Assembly: GCA_026386805.1 (NCBI GenBank)
Contig: JAPLMX010000081.1
Span: 1-56,292, forward strand
Origin: Phycisphaerae bacterium
GTDB taxonomy: Bacteria > Planctomycetota > Phycisphaerae > Sedimentisphaerales > Anaerobacaceae
Direction of reading: 5' to 3'
DNA: 56,292 bases
The notes under the pieces: generated by a model
Told to the model about the DNA's origin: nothing
The model's database searches: none
The model's input: only the letters and a program-made list of their open reading frames with translations
Translations under genes and position numbers: made by a program
In this document: in pieces, positions 23,055-30,020 of the stretch
Layout: each line of letters starts with the position of its first letter
Numbering within the stretch: the stretch's first letter is position 1

Positions 23055-23736
23055 GCAAATTGGCTTTGCTTTGCGCGGTGGCATCTCGGCTCCCGTCCAG
23101 ACGGACCGGATGGCCGGTCTCTCCGCCCGTCTCTGCAAATTGGCTTTGTTTTCCATCGCCGCCAACTCGGACAAGACTCCCGTAACTTCTTTCCTGCCAA
23201 GCGATTAGCACCCATTTGAACGCCCCGAGAATTGGCTTTGTTTTGCACGAGGGCGCCCCCGCGCCCGCCGCCGAACTGGCTTTGTCTGTGCAGACGCACA
23301 ATCCGTCGGGTCTCGCGTGACTCCCTTCTTGAATAGCACTGGACATCGATCCGGCTTGGTGCAAATTGGGTTTGTTTCGCACGATCGCGTCTCCGCTCCC
23401 CGCCCGGAGGGATCGGATAGCGGCCTTTTCGCCGTTCCCAATCGGGCAATAGGTTTCTCGCCGCGGAAGCAGCATAGGCGATCCCGCCCCGCGAAATTGG
23501 CTTTGTCTTCCCTCGCCGCCCAGTCGGGCAAAACTCCCGTAACCCCTTTCTTATCAGGCAATTAGCACCCATTTGAGCCCCCCGAGAATTGGCTTTGTTT
23601 TGCACGATGACTCCCGCGCTCGCCGCCCAATTGGCTTTGTTTGTGCGGACGCACAATCGATCGAGTCTCGCGCGACTCTCTTCTTGAACGGTACTGAGCA
23701 TCGATCCGGGCTTGGTGCAAATTGGGTTTGTTTCGC
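23055..23736 (-). repeat. Repeat island 2: nine copies of the GCGAAACAAAGCCAATTTGC motif, reverse orientation
   Basis: Copies or variants start near 23055, 23135, 23228, 23273, 23361, 23491, 23584, 23627 and 23717. Intervals are about 80, 92, 46, 89, 130, 92, 44 and 90 nt. Part of the island is a tandem duplication with a 356-bp period: 23135-23380 matches 23491-23736 at most positions, including the interval sequence. On the reverse strand the AAAGGGGTTACGG box again lies ~50-60 nt before some cores, as in island 1. The island lies directly upstream of the SIS gene. Frames across it are open but repeat-encoded and should not be called genes. Confidence 0.85.
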
Positions 23737-23792
23737 ACGATGGCTCTTGGGCATCCAAGACGTTCGGAGTACCGTCTTCAGGCGGCTCTGGT

Positions 23793-23872
23793 GAAGTTGG
23801 AAGTGTGAAGCGTGATGTTGGAAGTGCGGGGCAGCCGCTCGGAACTTCCGACTTCAGACTTGAGACTCCTTT
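23793..23872. repeat. AAGT/ACTT hairpin repeat, copy 4
   Basis: GAAGTTGGAAGTGTGAAGCG on the left and CTTCCGACTTCAGACTTGAG on the right, next to repeat island 2, mirroring the association of this family with island 1. Confidence 0.65.
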
Positions 23873-24187
23873 TCGGCTGTCCGCCAATCCAGCTTTCGGC
23901 GTCGCCACGCCCATGACAGACCCCTCCACATTTACCAGTTACGATTTACAATTCGCTATTCTGTTGACTGTATATCATACTCGCCCCAGCACTCGGCGTC
24001 AAATGATATTCTGTGCCCCCGCAGGGACTTTTCTCAGTCGCCGAGAGCAGACGGGATAAACCCTTGCCTGAAGGGGAGTTACACGATCTTGGCGGAAGCC
24101 ATAGGTGGACTGTGCCCACCAATTTCTGGGGCATAAAGAATCGGCATTGGGGATGCCAAAGATTTCTTCCTGTCTGAAAGAAAACCC
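23873..24187. other. Intergenic region with shared 40-nt motif
   Basis: No gene. A segment at ~23968-24012 (TATCATAC, then CCAGCA and GGCGTCAAATGA) recurs on the opposite strand at ~13277-13318 near island 1. At 24102-24120 there is one arm of the family-B element (AGGTGGACTGTGCCCACC). Confidence 0.5.
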
Positions 24188-24215
24188 TTGACATGCGTAT
24201 ATCGTAGGCTATACT
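24188..24215 (+). promoter_or_regulatory. Sigma70-type promoter, TTGACA-16-TATACT
   Basis: TTGACA at 24188-24193 and TATACT at 24210-24215 with a 16-nt spacer. It would drive the hicA remnant and hicB. It lies where the missing 5' end of hicA should be, so it was either created by the deletion or is coincidental. Confidence 0.55.
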
Positions 24216-24216
24216 G

Positions 24217-24364
24217 GAGATTGCAGAAGATCTGGGAGCCGCATCGGGTGTTCCTGAAGGAAGGCGAATTGCCGTTCCTGATCCCCGTTCACGGCCAGAA
24301 AGTGAGTGTCGAGTATGTTGACAAGATCGAAGCATTCTTCCGGGAACGGGAAGAAGGTGATTGA
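24217..24364 (+). pseudogene. hicA: HicA-like toxin remnant lacking its N-terminus
   Basis: An open frame without a usable ATG encodes RLQKIWEPHRVFLKEGELPF LIPVHG and then KVSVEYVDKIEAFFRERE, ending at TGA 24364. The conserved HicA pattern (a His-Arg/Ser-His region, then IPVHG before a final helix) is visible for the C-terminal ~48 residues. The first strand and helix (~20-25 residues) are absent, so it is probably inactive unless a GTG or TTG start is used. Its stop overlaps the hicB start (GTGATTGA), preserving the normal coupled arrangement. Confidence 0.5.
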
Positions 24365-24749
24365 TCCGGCCGAGCCGTTCCGCCCGGCGATCCTGCAAAA
24401 GGCCCGCGAGATCGCCCACGGCTACAAGCTGACGATCGAGAAAAGCGACCGTCTCGGCTACATCGGCTCCTCGGTCGAACTGCCGACCGTCTTTGCCGAT
24501 GGCGACACGCCCCAGAAGTGCTACGAGGCTGCGCTGGAGGCGCTCAGCGTAGCCGTCGCCGCAATGCTCGAAGCGGGCCAGACCCCGCCCCAGCCCGCCG
24601 CCTTCATGAAGCGAACCACCCAGGTCAACGTCCGCCTCACCCACGAGGAAAAGACCATGATCGCCTCCGCCGCCGCCAAAGCCGGCTTCAAAGGTCTTGC
24701 CGACTTCATCCGCACCACCGTCCTGGACCGCGCCCTCTTCAATCGGTGA
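24357..24749 (+). CDS. hicB: HicB-family antitoxin
   Basis: The GTG at 24357, overlapping the hicA-remnant stop, opens a 130-residue protein; an in-frame ATG at 24306 is further upstream. Residues ~18-80 form the HicB partial RNase-H fold (YKLTIEKSDRLGYIGSSVEL, FADGDTPQKCYEAALEAL). The C-terminus (MKRTTQVNVRLTHEEKTMI) is a ribbon-helix-helix/CopG-like DNA-binding domain, normally used for autorepression. With its toxin truncated, HicB may be a surviving orphan antitoxin. Confidence 0.75.
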   Translation: MIDPAEPFRPAILQKAREIAHGYKLTIEKSDRLGYIGSSVELPTVFADGDTPQKCYEAALEALSVAVAAMLEAGQTPPQPAAFMKRTTQVNVRLTHEEKTMIASAAAKAGFKGLADFIRTTVLDRALFNR

Positions 24750-24987
24750 CGGTTCGTGGTGCACACCCACCGTAGAAGCGCAGTCTACAGGTTGACGCCC
24801 AAAACTCCCTCTGATGGAATCTCGATAGCGAACGTGGGGCCCAACAGACCGCCTACAGGGTCGCGGCAACACATTTCGCGTTTCCACAATGCCGGAGTTG
24901 GCGTGTCCACCGTCACTTGTCGCGTTTTTCCCTTGCCTCACGCCCAGACCCCGGCTACGATGGCAATACAATTTAAGGAGATACAGA

Positions 24988-25878
24988 ATGAGACTATCAG
25001 GTTATTGTCACTATGTTGCGGTCTTTGTCGGTGCTGTCGTATTCCTGACTTCGTTCGCTCCTGCGCAGTCGCAAGGTCCCGCTCTCGCGGAGTTTCCCGC
25101 TGCTGTTGGTCGCGTTCTTCCTTGTGTTGTCCGCGTGTCGGGAGAGGCCAATCCAGAGCAGATACGAGGACTCATGGCGGAGTCCTTTGTCTCTGCAGAC
25201 AAAAAGATCTACTCGATAGGGTCAGGATTCTTCGTCTCCGCCGATGGCAAAATCGTGACCGCAAACCACGTTGTTGCGCCGATCACGGGAGACATCACAA
25301 CCGAGACCAAATACACGGGGAAACTCGTGAAACATAAAGCTGTGATTCTTGCTCAAGACAAACATGCTGATGTCGCAATACTCAAGATCAATGGAGAAGG
25401 GTATCCCAAAGTCGATACAGTTGACCCTGTCCAGGTACCTGTAGGTGAAGGCATTGGTTTCGTTGGCTACCCTCGGGGATTTCCATTTCCCATGGTCAAC
25501 AAGGGAATAGTCTCTGCAAAAGAAAGCAGCCCGCTCATGCAAGGATTGGACGCGCGCAACCTAATAGCTCTGAATGCGTTCGTGAATCCCGGCAATAGTG
25601 GCGGCCCGTTGTTTCTCGAACGAACTGGTCAGGTGATCGGCTTGGTGAACGCCCGGCAAACCGCAGATGTTAAGGAGCGAATGATAAAACTCCCCTCAGA
25701 CTACAAATCTGGAATTTCACTTGGAAATGTGGACCCGATTCGCTTGTCAGTAGAGACCTACAACAAGAATCTGGAACTAATCGGGGATGTGTCGCAGTTT
25801 GGGATTGGGTTCGCCGCCTCCGCTGAGTACATTCTGAAGCTCCAAACAACAGCCAATGCATCTGAGTCGAAGAAATAG
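24988..25878 (+). CDS. Secreted trypsin-like serine protease (S1/HtrA-like, no PDZ)
   Basis: The ATG at 24988 has AAGGAG 7 nt upstream and opens a signal peptide (MRLSGYCHYVAVFVGAVVFL, cleavage near PAQSQG). The frame is open to 24889 but that part is not credible. The catalytic triad is H94 (VTANHVVAP), D128 (KHADVAILK) and S204 (NPGNSGGPLF) in the 296-residue product. The C-terminus lacks a PDZ domain, so it is shorter than DegP/HtrA. Probably a periplasmic quality-control or processing protease. The next gene, 75 bp downstream on the same strand, is membrane-anchored and likely co-transcribed. Confidence 0.85.
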   Translation: MRLSGYCHYVAVFVGAVVFLTSFAPAQSQGPALAEFPAAVGRVLPCVVRVSGEANPEQIRGLMAESFVSADKKIYSIGSGFFVSADGKIVTANHVVAPITGDITTETKYTGKLVKHKAVILAQDKHADVAILKINGEGYPKVDTVDPVQVPVGEGIGFVGYPRGFPFPMVNKGIVSAKESSPLMQGLDARNLIALNAFVNPGNSGGPLFLERTGQVIGLVNARQTADVKERMIKLPSDYKSGISLGNVDPIRLSVETYNKNLELIGDVSQFGIGFAASAEYILKLQTTANASESKK

Positions 25879-25953
25879 CATCGTCGAACCGTTGCTTCCA
25901 GGCGACCGTCCCAAGCCGCCACCTGAAGTCGAATGTATAGGAGGACTCTGTCC

Positions 25954-26388
25954 ATGGAACTCGTCATCAAGATGCTTGTGACGCTCGTCGCAGCCGTAAT
26001 GGTCTGGGGCATTGTGTCCTTCACGATCGCTGTGTGGCGTAGTCATATAGATCCACAGAAGACATTCTCAAACGTGATCGCCAAGCTCCAAGAGAAGCCA
26101 ACAGAACTCCTTGCAACGCGCGATCCGAATCTCCTGTATCAAGCCGGAGAAGTAGTTGGGCGAGTCGTTGGGGAAATCACGGAAGCAGGAGACTTCGTGG
26201 TGTTTGCGAAAGTCTCCGATACTTCAAACATGGATCGGGGCAAAGACATTGAATTCCGTCGCCTTAGCCTGCGAATAGAGGGTATTGAGAGGCATACAGG
26301 AGTGGAGATCATTGCTTCAGACTCGGGTTCTTCAATGCGCACCGCAGTCATGTCAAATGTCAGATGTCGCATCCTTTCAAAGGAATAG
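25954..26388 (+). CDS. Membrane-anchored hypothetical protein
   Basis: A 144-residue product from ATG 25954 with AGGAGG ~9 nt upstream. One N-terminal membrane helix (MLVTLVAAVMVWGIVSFTIAV) is followed by a soluble domain rich in charged residues (VVGRVVGEITEAGDFVVFAKV, IEFRRLSLRIEGIERHTGVE). It follows the serine protease closely and may be its partner or substrate, which is inference from position only. No family recognised. Confidence 0.6.
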   Translation: MELVIKMLVTLVAAVMVWGIVSFTIAVWRSHIDPQKTFSNVIAKLQEKPTELLATRDPNLLYQAGEVVGRVVGEITEAGDFVVFAKVSDTSNMDRGKDIEFRRLSLRIEGIERHTGVEIIASDSGSSMRTAVMSNVRCRILSKE

Positions 26389-26487
26389 AGAGGGCAGAGG
26401 TTCGTGGACCACGCCTTTCACCATGTGGTTGGGGCGACCGAGGATCCTGGTGCACTCCGTGGTCAGCCTTGCGTCCTTGGGCTGCTG

Positions 26488-27540
26488 CTATTGTGGCTGC
26501 GATTTGCCGGGTGAGCCGGATTTTTCCGCCTGTTCGTAGATTTGGGCGATTTCGCGGAGGAGGGGCTCCAGCTTGGTGAAGTACTCCTCTTCTGAGTACT
26601 TTGTCTTGTTGTCGCGGAGGTCCATGACCTGGAGCTCAAGCTGGTCGCGCCTGGCCCGCAACTCCGGCGGCAGGGCGGCCTCGGTCGGACTGGAGAGCAG
26701 GTGAAGCTGGTGGGCGTGGTAGCCGTCGAGAGCGGCGCCGTCCCTAGCCCTTTGCACGGGGCGGATGCCGCGGAACCACTCGGCGGGTGTGCCCAGACCA
26801 TCGCCATTGTCATCGAGCAGGGCGTGCTCGGTGGCCAGCCGCCCGGCGCCCGCGTAGAATTGCCCGGTCGCGTGGGAGGCACTGAGGAAGGCTTCGAGCA
26901 GGGAGGTCTGGCCATCCTTGTCGAGATCCGCTTTCGGGTCGATGATCGCCTCGGCGAAGTACTGGCCAAAGCGGGCGTAGTTCTGTTCGAAGCCGCTCTT
27001 GGTGGCCGTGATGACGATGCGGCCGGGCGAAGACAGCTCTTTCAGGAACGGCGCACTCGCCGACGCCGTGTCGATCACGGCGACGGGTCTATGCAGCGGC
27101 TTGAGCCATTCGGCCAGGTCCTTCGCCGACAGATCGGGTCCCCGGAGGTTGAACTTGGCCGTTCGGCCGTCGAAAGTCCCGTGTCCGATCAAGACCAGCC
27201 ACAGGGCAGCGGCAGTCTCTCCCGATTGGTCGGCCAAGATCTGTTGGATCCTTGCCAGGTCTGATGAAGGCCCGGGTTCGTCCAGGCCGACAGGCGTGAA
27301 CGTTGCATTGCTTTTCTCGCACGCCTGCTCCCAAAGCTTGGCCCAGGCGACAAACTGCGTCGCATACTCCGGCGTCCCGGCGGCACCGACGACCACGATC
27401 ACGACCTGTCTGGATTGGGTGTCCTGGGGTTGGGAGGCCGTAGGGTGGGCTGTGCCCACCGATTCTGCTGAATACGCGGGCTGAACGGTGGGCACAGCCC
27501 ACCCTACGATGCCGACAAGCAATATCGTTACGATTTTCAC
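26488..27540 (-). CDS. Caspase/C13-like protein with EF-hands, lacking the catalytic Cys
   Basis: The GTG at 27540 overlaps the stop of the upstream VWA gene (GTGA), giving a 350-residue protein; frames further upstream are within that gene. After an N-terminal hydrophobic segment (VKIVTILLVGIVGWA) comes an in-frame family-B repeat (encoding GWAVPTVQPAYSAESVGTAH). The core resembles the caspase-hemoglobinase fold: WLVLIGHGTFDG supplies the His, but the strand that normally ends in Cys reads VAVIDTASASAPF, with no Cys. Two EF-hand-like loops follow, DPKADLDKDGQTSLLEAFL and LLDDNGDGLGTPAEWF. The C-terminal ~60 residues are a charged helix. Last gene of the MoxR operon; likely a structural pseudo-protease. 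Confidence 0.65.
   Translation of the reverse strand: MKIVTILLVGIVGWAVPTVQPAYSAESVGTAHPTASQPQDTQSRQVVIVVVGAAGTPEYATQFVAWAKLWEQACEKSNATFTPVGLDEPGPSSDLARIQQILADQSGETAAALWLVLIGHGTFDGRTAKFNLRGPDLSAKDLAEWLKPLHRPVAVIDTASASAPFLKELSSPGRIVITATKSGFEQNYARFGQYFAEAIIDPKADLDKDGQTSLLEAFLSASHATGQFYAGAGRLATEHALLDDNGDGLGTPAEWFRGIRPVQRARDGAALDGYHAHQLHLLSSPTEAALPPELRARRDQLELQVMDLRDNKTKYSEEEYFTKLEPLLREIAQIYEQAEKSGSPGKSQPQ
27439..27518. repeat. Family-B palindrome B1 (inside the caspase-like gene)
   Basis: A 22-bp arm beginning CGTAGGGTGGGC at 27439 pairs exactly with the arm ending GCCCACCCTACG at 27518, around a ~36-nt centre. Each arm is itself a hairpin (GTGGGC-tgt-GCCCAC). Relatives: 28248-28317, 29073-29143, and a half copy at 24102-24120. 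Confidence 0.85.
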
Positions 27541-30020
27541 GGCATTCCCTTCCAGCGGCGCAGCGCCCATTCGGCGAGAAAACAGGCCAGGGCGAACAGG
27601 AAAATCGCTGGCTGAATCCCCGGCAGGTCCCATAGCGGCCTGACCCACGTTTCGCTGATCGGGGCGTCGCGATGCAGCAGGCCCCGGGCGAACTTGTCCA
27701 GCTCTCCCGTCTCCACGAGCCGGCCCCCGGTCTGGCGGGCGATCTTCTCGAGCAGGGCCCGGTTGACCTTGACGGACTGATACTCGCGTGCCTCAAGATC
27801 GACTGTCCATCCGGCCTGGGTCTCGCCCAGTTTCGCCCCGTCCGCGCCGGCGACGGTGACTTGGGCCCAATAGCCCCCGCTGGTCCGTGGGAGGTAGACG
27901 GCCTCGAACAGACCTCGCTCGGTGGCCACCGGCGCTGCCGTCAGTTTGGCGGCGCTATCGCCAGGCTCGCGCACGTCCACGGTCACGGCAACGTTGTCCA
28001 TCGGGTCGAAGGCCTTGTCCCGGACGCGAATCTGGATCGTCACCGGCTGGTTCGTTTCGTCGGCCTTTTGCGTCGCCTGGACCGTGATCCGGCCGGGCAC
28101 GTCGGCGATCAGCCAGCGTAGCGTTTGCCGCCAGAACTTGTCCATATCGTCATGCATCTGGGGCTTTTGCATGCCCCAGCGCCAGATGTCCCCGATGGCC
28201 AGCGCCGCCGTATGCCCGTTGCCGAGCCGCTGGACGGCCAGGGCAATGTAGGGTGGGGCTTGCCCCACCATCTTGCCTTGTCCTGCAGAAGGAATCGGTG
28301 GGGCAAGCCCCACCCTACCTGTTTCGCCTGTGGTGGCGACGACGCCGGCTCCCGGTTTGACCGCGCGGACGCGGTTGAGGACGCGAAACTCCGGCATCGC
28401 CGCGAGCCGCTGCTGCTCGTCCTTTTCATTGTCGCGGAGCCGGGCCCAGGGCTGGAGCCAGCCTTCGCGCGTTAGCTCCATGCGCGCCGAAGCGGCGGCA
28501 TCGGCGGCGGGCACAGGGTCCAAGTAGACCGGCAGAATGGCGCCGATGGGCGTTCGGTCGTAGTGGCCGCGCTGGAAGGAGTCCTTGCCGCCAAGCATCA
28601 AGAAGCCGCCGCCACGCTCGGCCACGAACCGGTGGACCAGGTCCATCTGCTCATGCGTGAAGAACTCGGCCTCGATCTCGTCGAAGACGACCGCGGAATA
28701 CTCGAACAGGTCCTCTTTCGTCTTGGGAAATCCCTCGCGCAGCTCCGCTTGGTCGCGCGTGTTCAGGCGGACGAGGACGGGCTGATCGTATTCCTCGGTC
28801 CGCTCCTTGTCCTCGGGATCGAATCCGCGGTACAGCGGGTTGCTCGTCTCGCCGCCATGTCCCCGCCAATCGTACTTCGGCTCCCGTCGGGCGACGCGAA
28901 GCAGCACGACAAGCTGCACTTGCTCATCCTCTTCTATGGCTCTCTTGAGGAACTTGAGGTCCCAGTTGGGCCGGCCCGCGACGTAGAGGATTCGGTAGGG
29001 GCCTTTGCCGCGATTGACGACGATGGTCCGCTCGTTGTTGACCAGCGTTGCCTCCGACACCGCCTCGGTGGTGTAGGGTGGGGCTTGCCCCACCATTTTG
29101 CCTTGTTCGGCAGGAGGAATCGGTGGGGCAAGCCCCACCCTACCCGCGTTCTCCTCGCTGAGGCGAAGACGGTAGAACAAGACGCCGGTCTTGTCCGGGC
29201 GAAGACGGAAGCGGAACGTCTGTTTGTCGTCGTTCTTGCCAATTTTCCACTGCTGATGCTCGACCAGATTGCCGGCCTCGCTCAGCAGATCGACGGCGGC
29301 GGTCCCACCGGCGTACCCGGCGGCCTCGACGTCGGTCTGGATCGTCACGGGGGCGTCCTCGAAGGACGTCTGGCTGACGGAGACGTTGGCCACGGAGAGG
29401 TCTTTCGGCGGCCGGCCTTGCCCGATCACCACGGGATAGACCGGGGGCAAGCCGGAAAGATCGTAGAGTTGTTCGCAGGCGTCCGTGGCGCAGCCGTCGG
29501 TCATCAGGAGAATGCCCGCCAATGGCCTGCCCCGGTAGCGTTCGGCGAGGGTCCGCAGGGTCGTGCCGATGGCAGTGGCCTTGCCGTCGAAGGCCAGATC
29601 GGAGAAATCCGTCGTCCGGCGCACCCGGGAATCGAACAGATACTCGCGAAGCTGGAAGTTCTCGGCTATCGCGGCGAGCCAGCCGGTCTCGCCAGTCTTC
29701 AAAGAGCCTTGGAGAACCTCGCCGCGACTCTGCACGGCGCCTGCGTCGTGAATCGTCATGCCACCGCTGTTATCCGCGACGACCACGAACAGGTTGGCGC
29801 CGGTCTTGGCGCGTCGGCCGCTCCAGAGCGGCTCGATGAGGCATAAGGCCAGGGCAAGCACGCCGAGCAGCTTGAGGCCGAAGGCGATTCGGGGCATAGG
29901 CCCGGCTTGGGGGACACGCCGGTACGACCAGACCAGCAAGGCAACCGTCGTGAGCAAGAGTGCCGCGACCGGCCAGACCCACGGGCTGCTGGGAATCGTG
30001 ATAGTTCCCAGTGGCATCAT
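27537..30020 (-). CDS. VWA/glutamine-amidotransferase-like membrane protein
   Basis: An 827-residue protein with two N-terminal membrane helices (~residues 15-33 and ~45-63) and a C-terminal one (PAIFLFALACFLAEWAL). Residues ~76-230 are VWA-like, with a degenerate metal site (DNSGG at 83-87 instead of DxSxS) and MTDGCATDAC. Residues ~340-560 are a class-I glutamine-amidotransferase-like fold of the type found in BatA-like operons (YRILYVAGRPNWDLKFL, AVVFDEIEAEFFTHEQM, GGGFLMLGGKDSF). Two family-B repeats are inserted in frame, encoding GRVGLAPPIPPAEQGKMVG and a near-identical second copy. Starts by 4-nt overlap with the DUF4175 gene and ends by overlap with the caspase-like gene. Probable envelope complex component. 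Confidence 0.75.
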   Translation of the reverse strand: MMPLGTITIPSSPWVWPVAALLLTTVALLVWSYRRVPQAGPMPRIAFGLKLLGVLALALCLIEPLWSGRRAKTGANLFVVVADNSGGMTIHDAGAVQSRGEVLQGSLKTGETGWLAAIAENFQLREYLFDSRVRRTTDFSDLAFDGKATAIGTTLRTLAERYRGRPLAGILLMTDGCATDACEQLYDLSGLPPVYPVVIGQGRPPKDLSVANVSVSQTSFEDAPVTIQTDVEAAGYAGGTAAVDLLSEAGNLVEHQQWKIGKNDDKQTFRFRLRPDKTGVLFYRLRLSEENAGRVGLAPPIPPAEQGKMVGQAPPYTTEAVSEATLVNNERTIVVNRGKGPYRILYVAGRPNWDLKFLKRAIEEDEQVQLVVLLRVARREPKYDWRGHGGETSNPLYRGFDPEDKERTEEYDQPVLVRLNTRDQAELREGFPKTKEDLFEYSAVVFDEIEAEFFTHEQMDLVHRFVAERGGGFLMLGGKDSFQRGHYDRTPIGAILPVYLDPVPAADAAASARMELTREGWLQPWARLRDNEKDEQQRLAAMPEFRVLNRVRAVKPGAGVVATTGETGRVGLAPPIPSAGQGKMVGQAPPYIALAVQRLGNGHTAALAIGDIWRWGMQKPQMHDDMDKFWRQTLRWLIADVPGRITVQATQKADETNQPVTIQIRVRDKAFDPMDNVAVTVDVREPGDSAAKLTAAPVATERGLFEAVYLPRTSGGYWAQVTVAGADGAKLGETQAGWTVDLEAREYQSVKVNRALLEKIARQTGGRLVETGELDKFARGLLHRDAPISETWVRPLWDLPGIQPAIFLFALACFLAEWALRRWKGMP
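28248..28317. repeat. Family-B palindrome B2 (inside the VWA gene)
   Basis: Arms GTAGGGTGGGGCTTGCCCC and GGGGCAAGCCCCACCCTAC, in inverted order, flank a ~27-nt centre. In frame in the 827-residue protein. Confidence 0.85.
29073..29143. repeat. Family-B palindrome B3 (inside the VWA gene)
   Basis: Same arms as B2 and a very similar centre, about 0.8 kb away in the same gene and orientation. Also in frame. Confidence 0.85.

Noticed and set aside
22973..23929. 318-codon open frame across repeat island 2 and the in-frame extension of the SIS gene to 23174
   Set aside because: Repeat-encoded; the SIS protein family starts at MNTAMSNAHEK (22976), so the upstream part is spurious.
24920..24960. 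Promoter TTGCCT-17-TACGAT before the serine protease
   Set aside because: Boxes are weak and too close to the ribosome-binding site to be confident.
28563..29846. 427-codon plus-strand frame opposite the VWA gene, and similar long antisense frames (for example 4032-5480, 15037-16245, 32750-34021)
   Set aside because: Each is the GC-rich antisense of a clearly recognisable protein gene and has no family resemblance.
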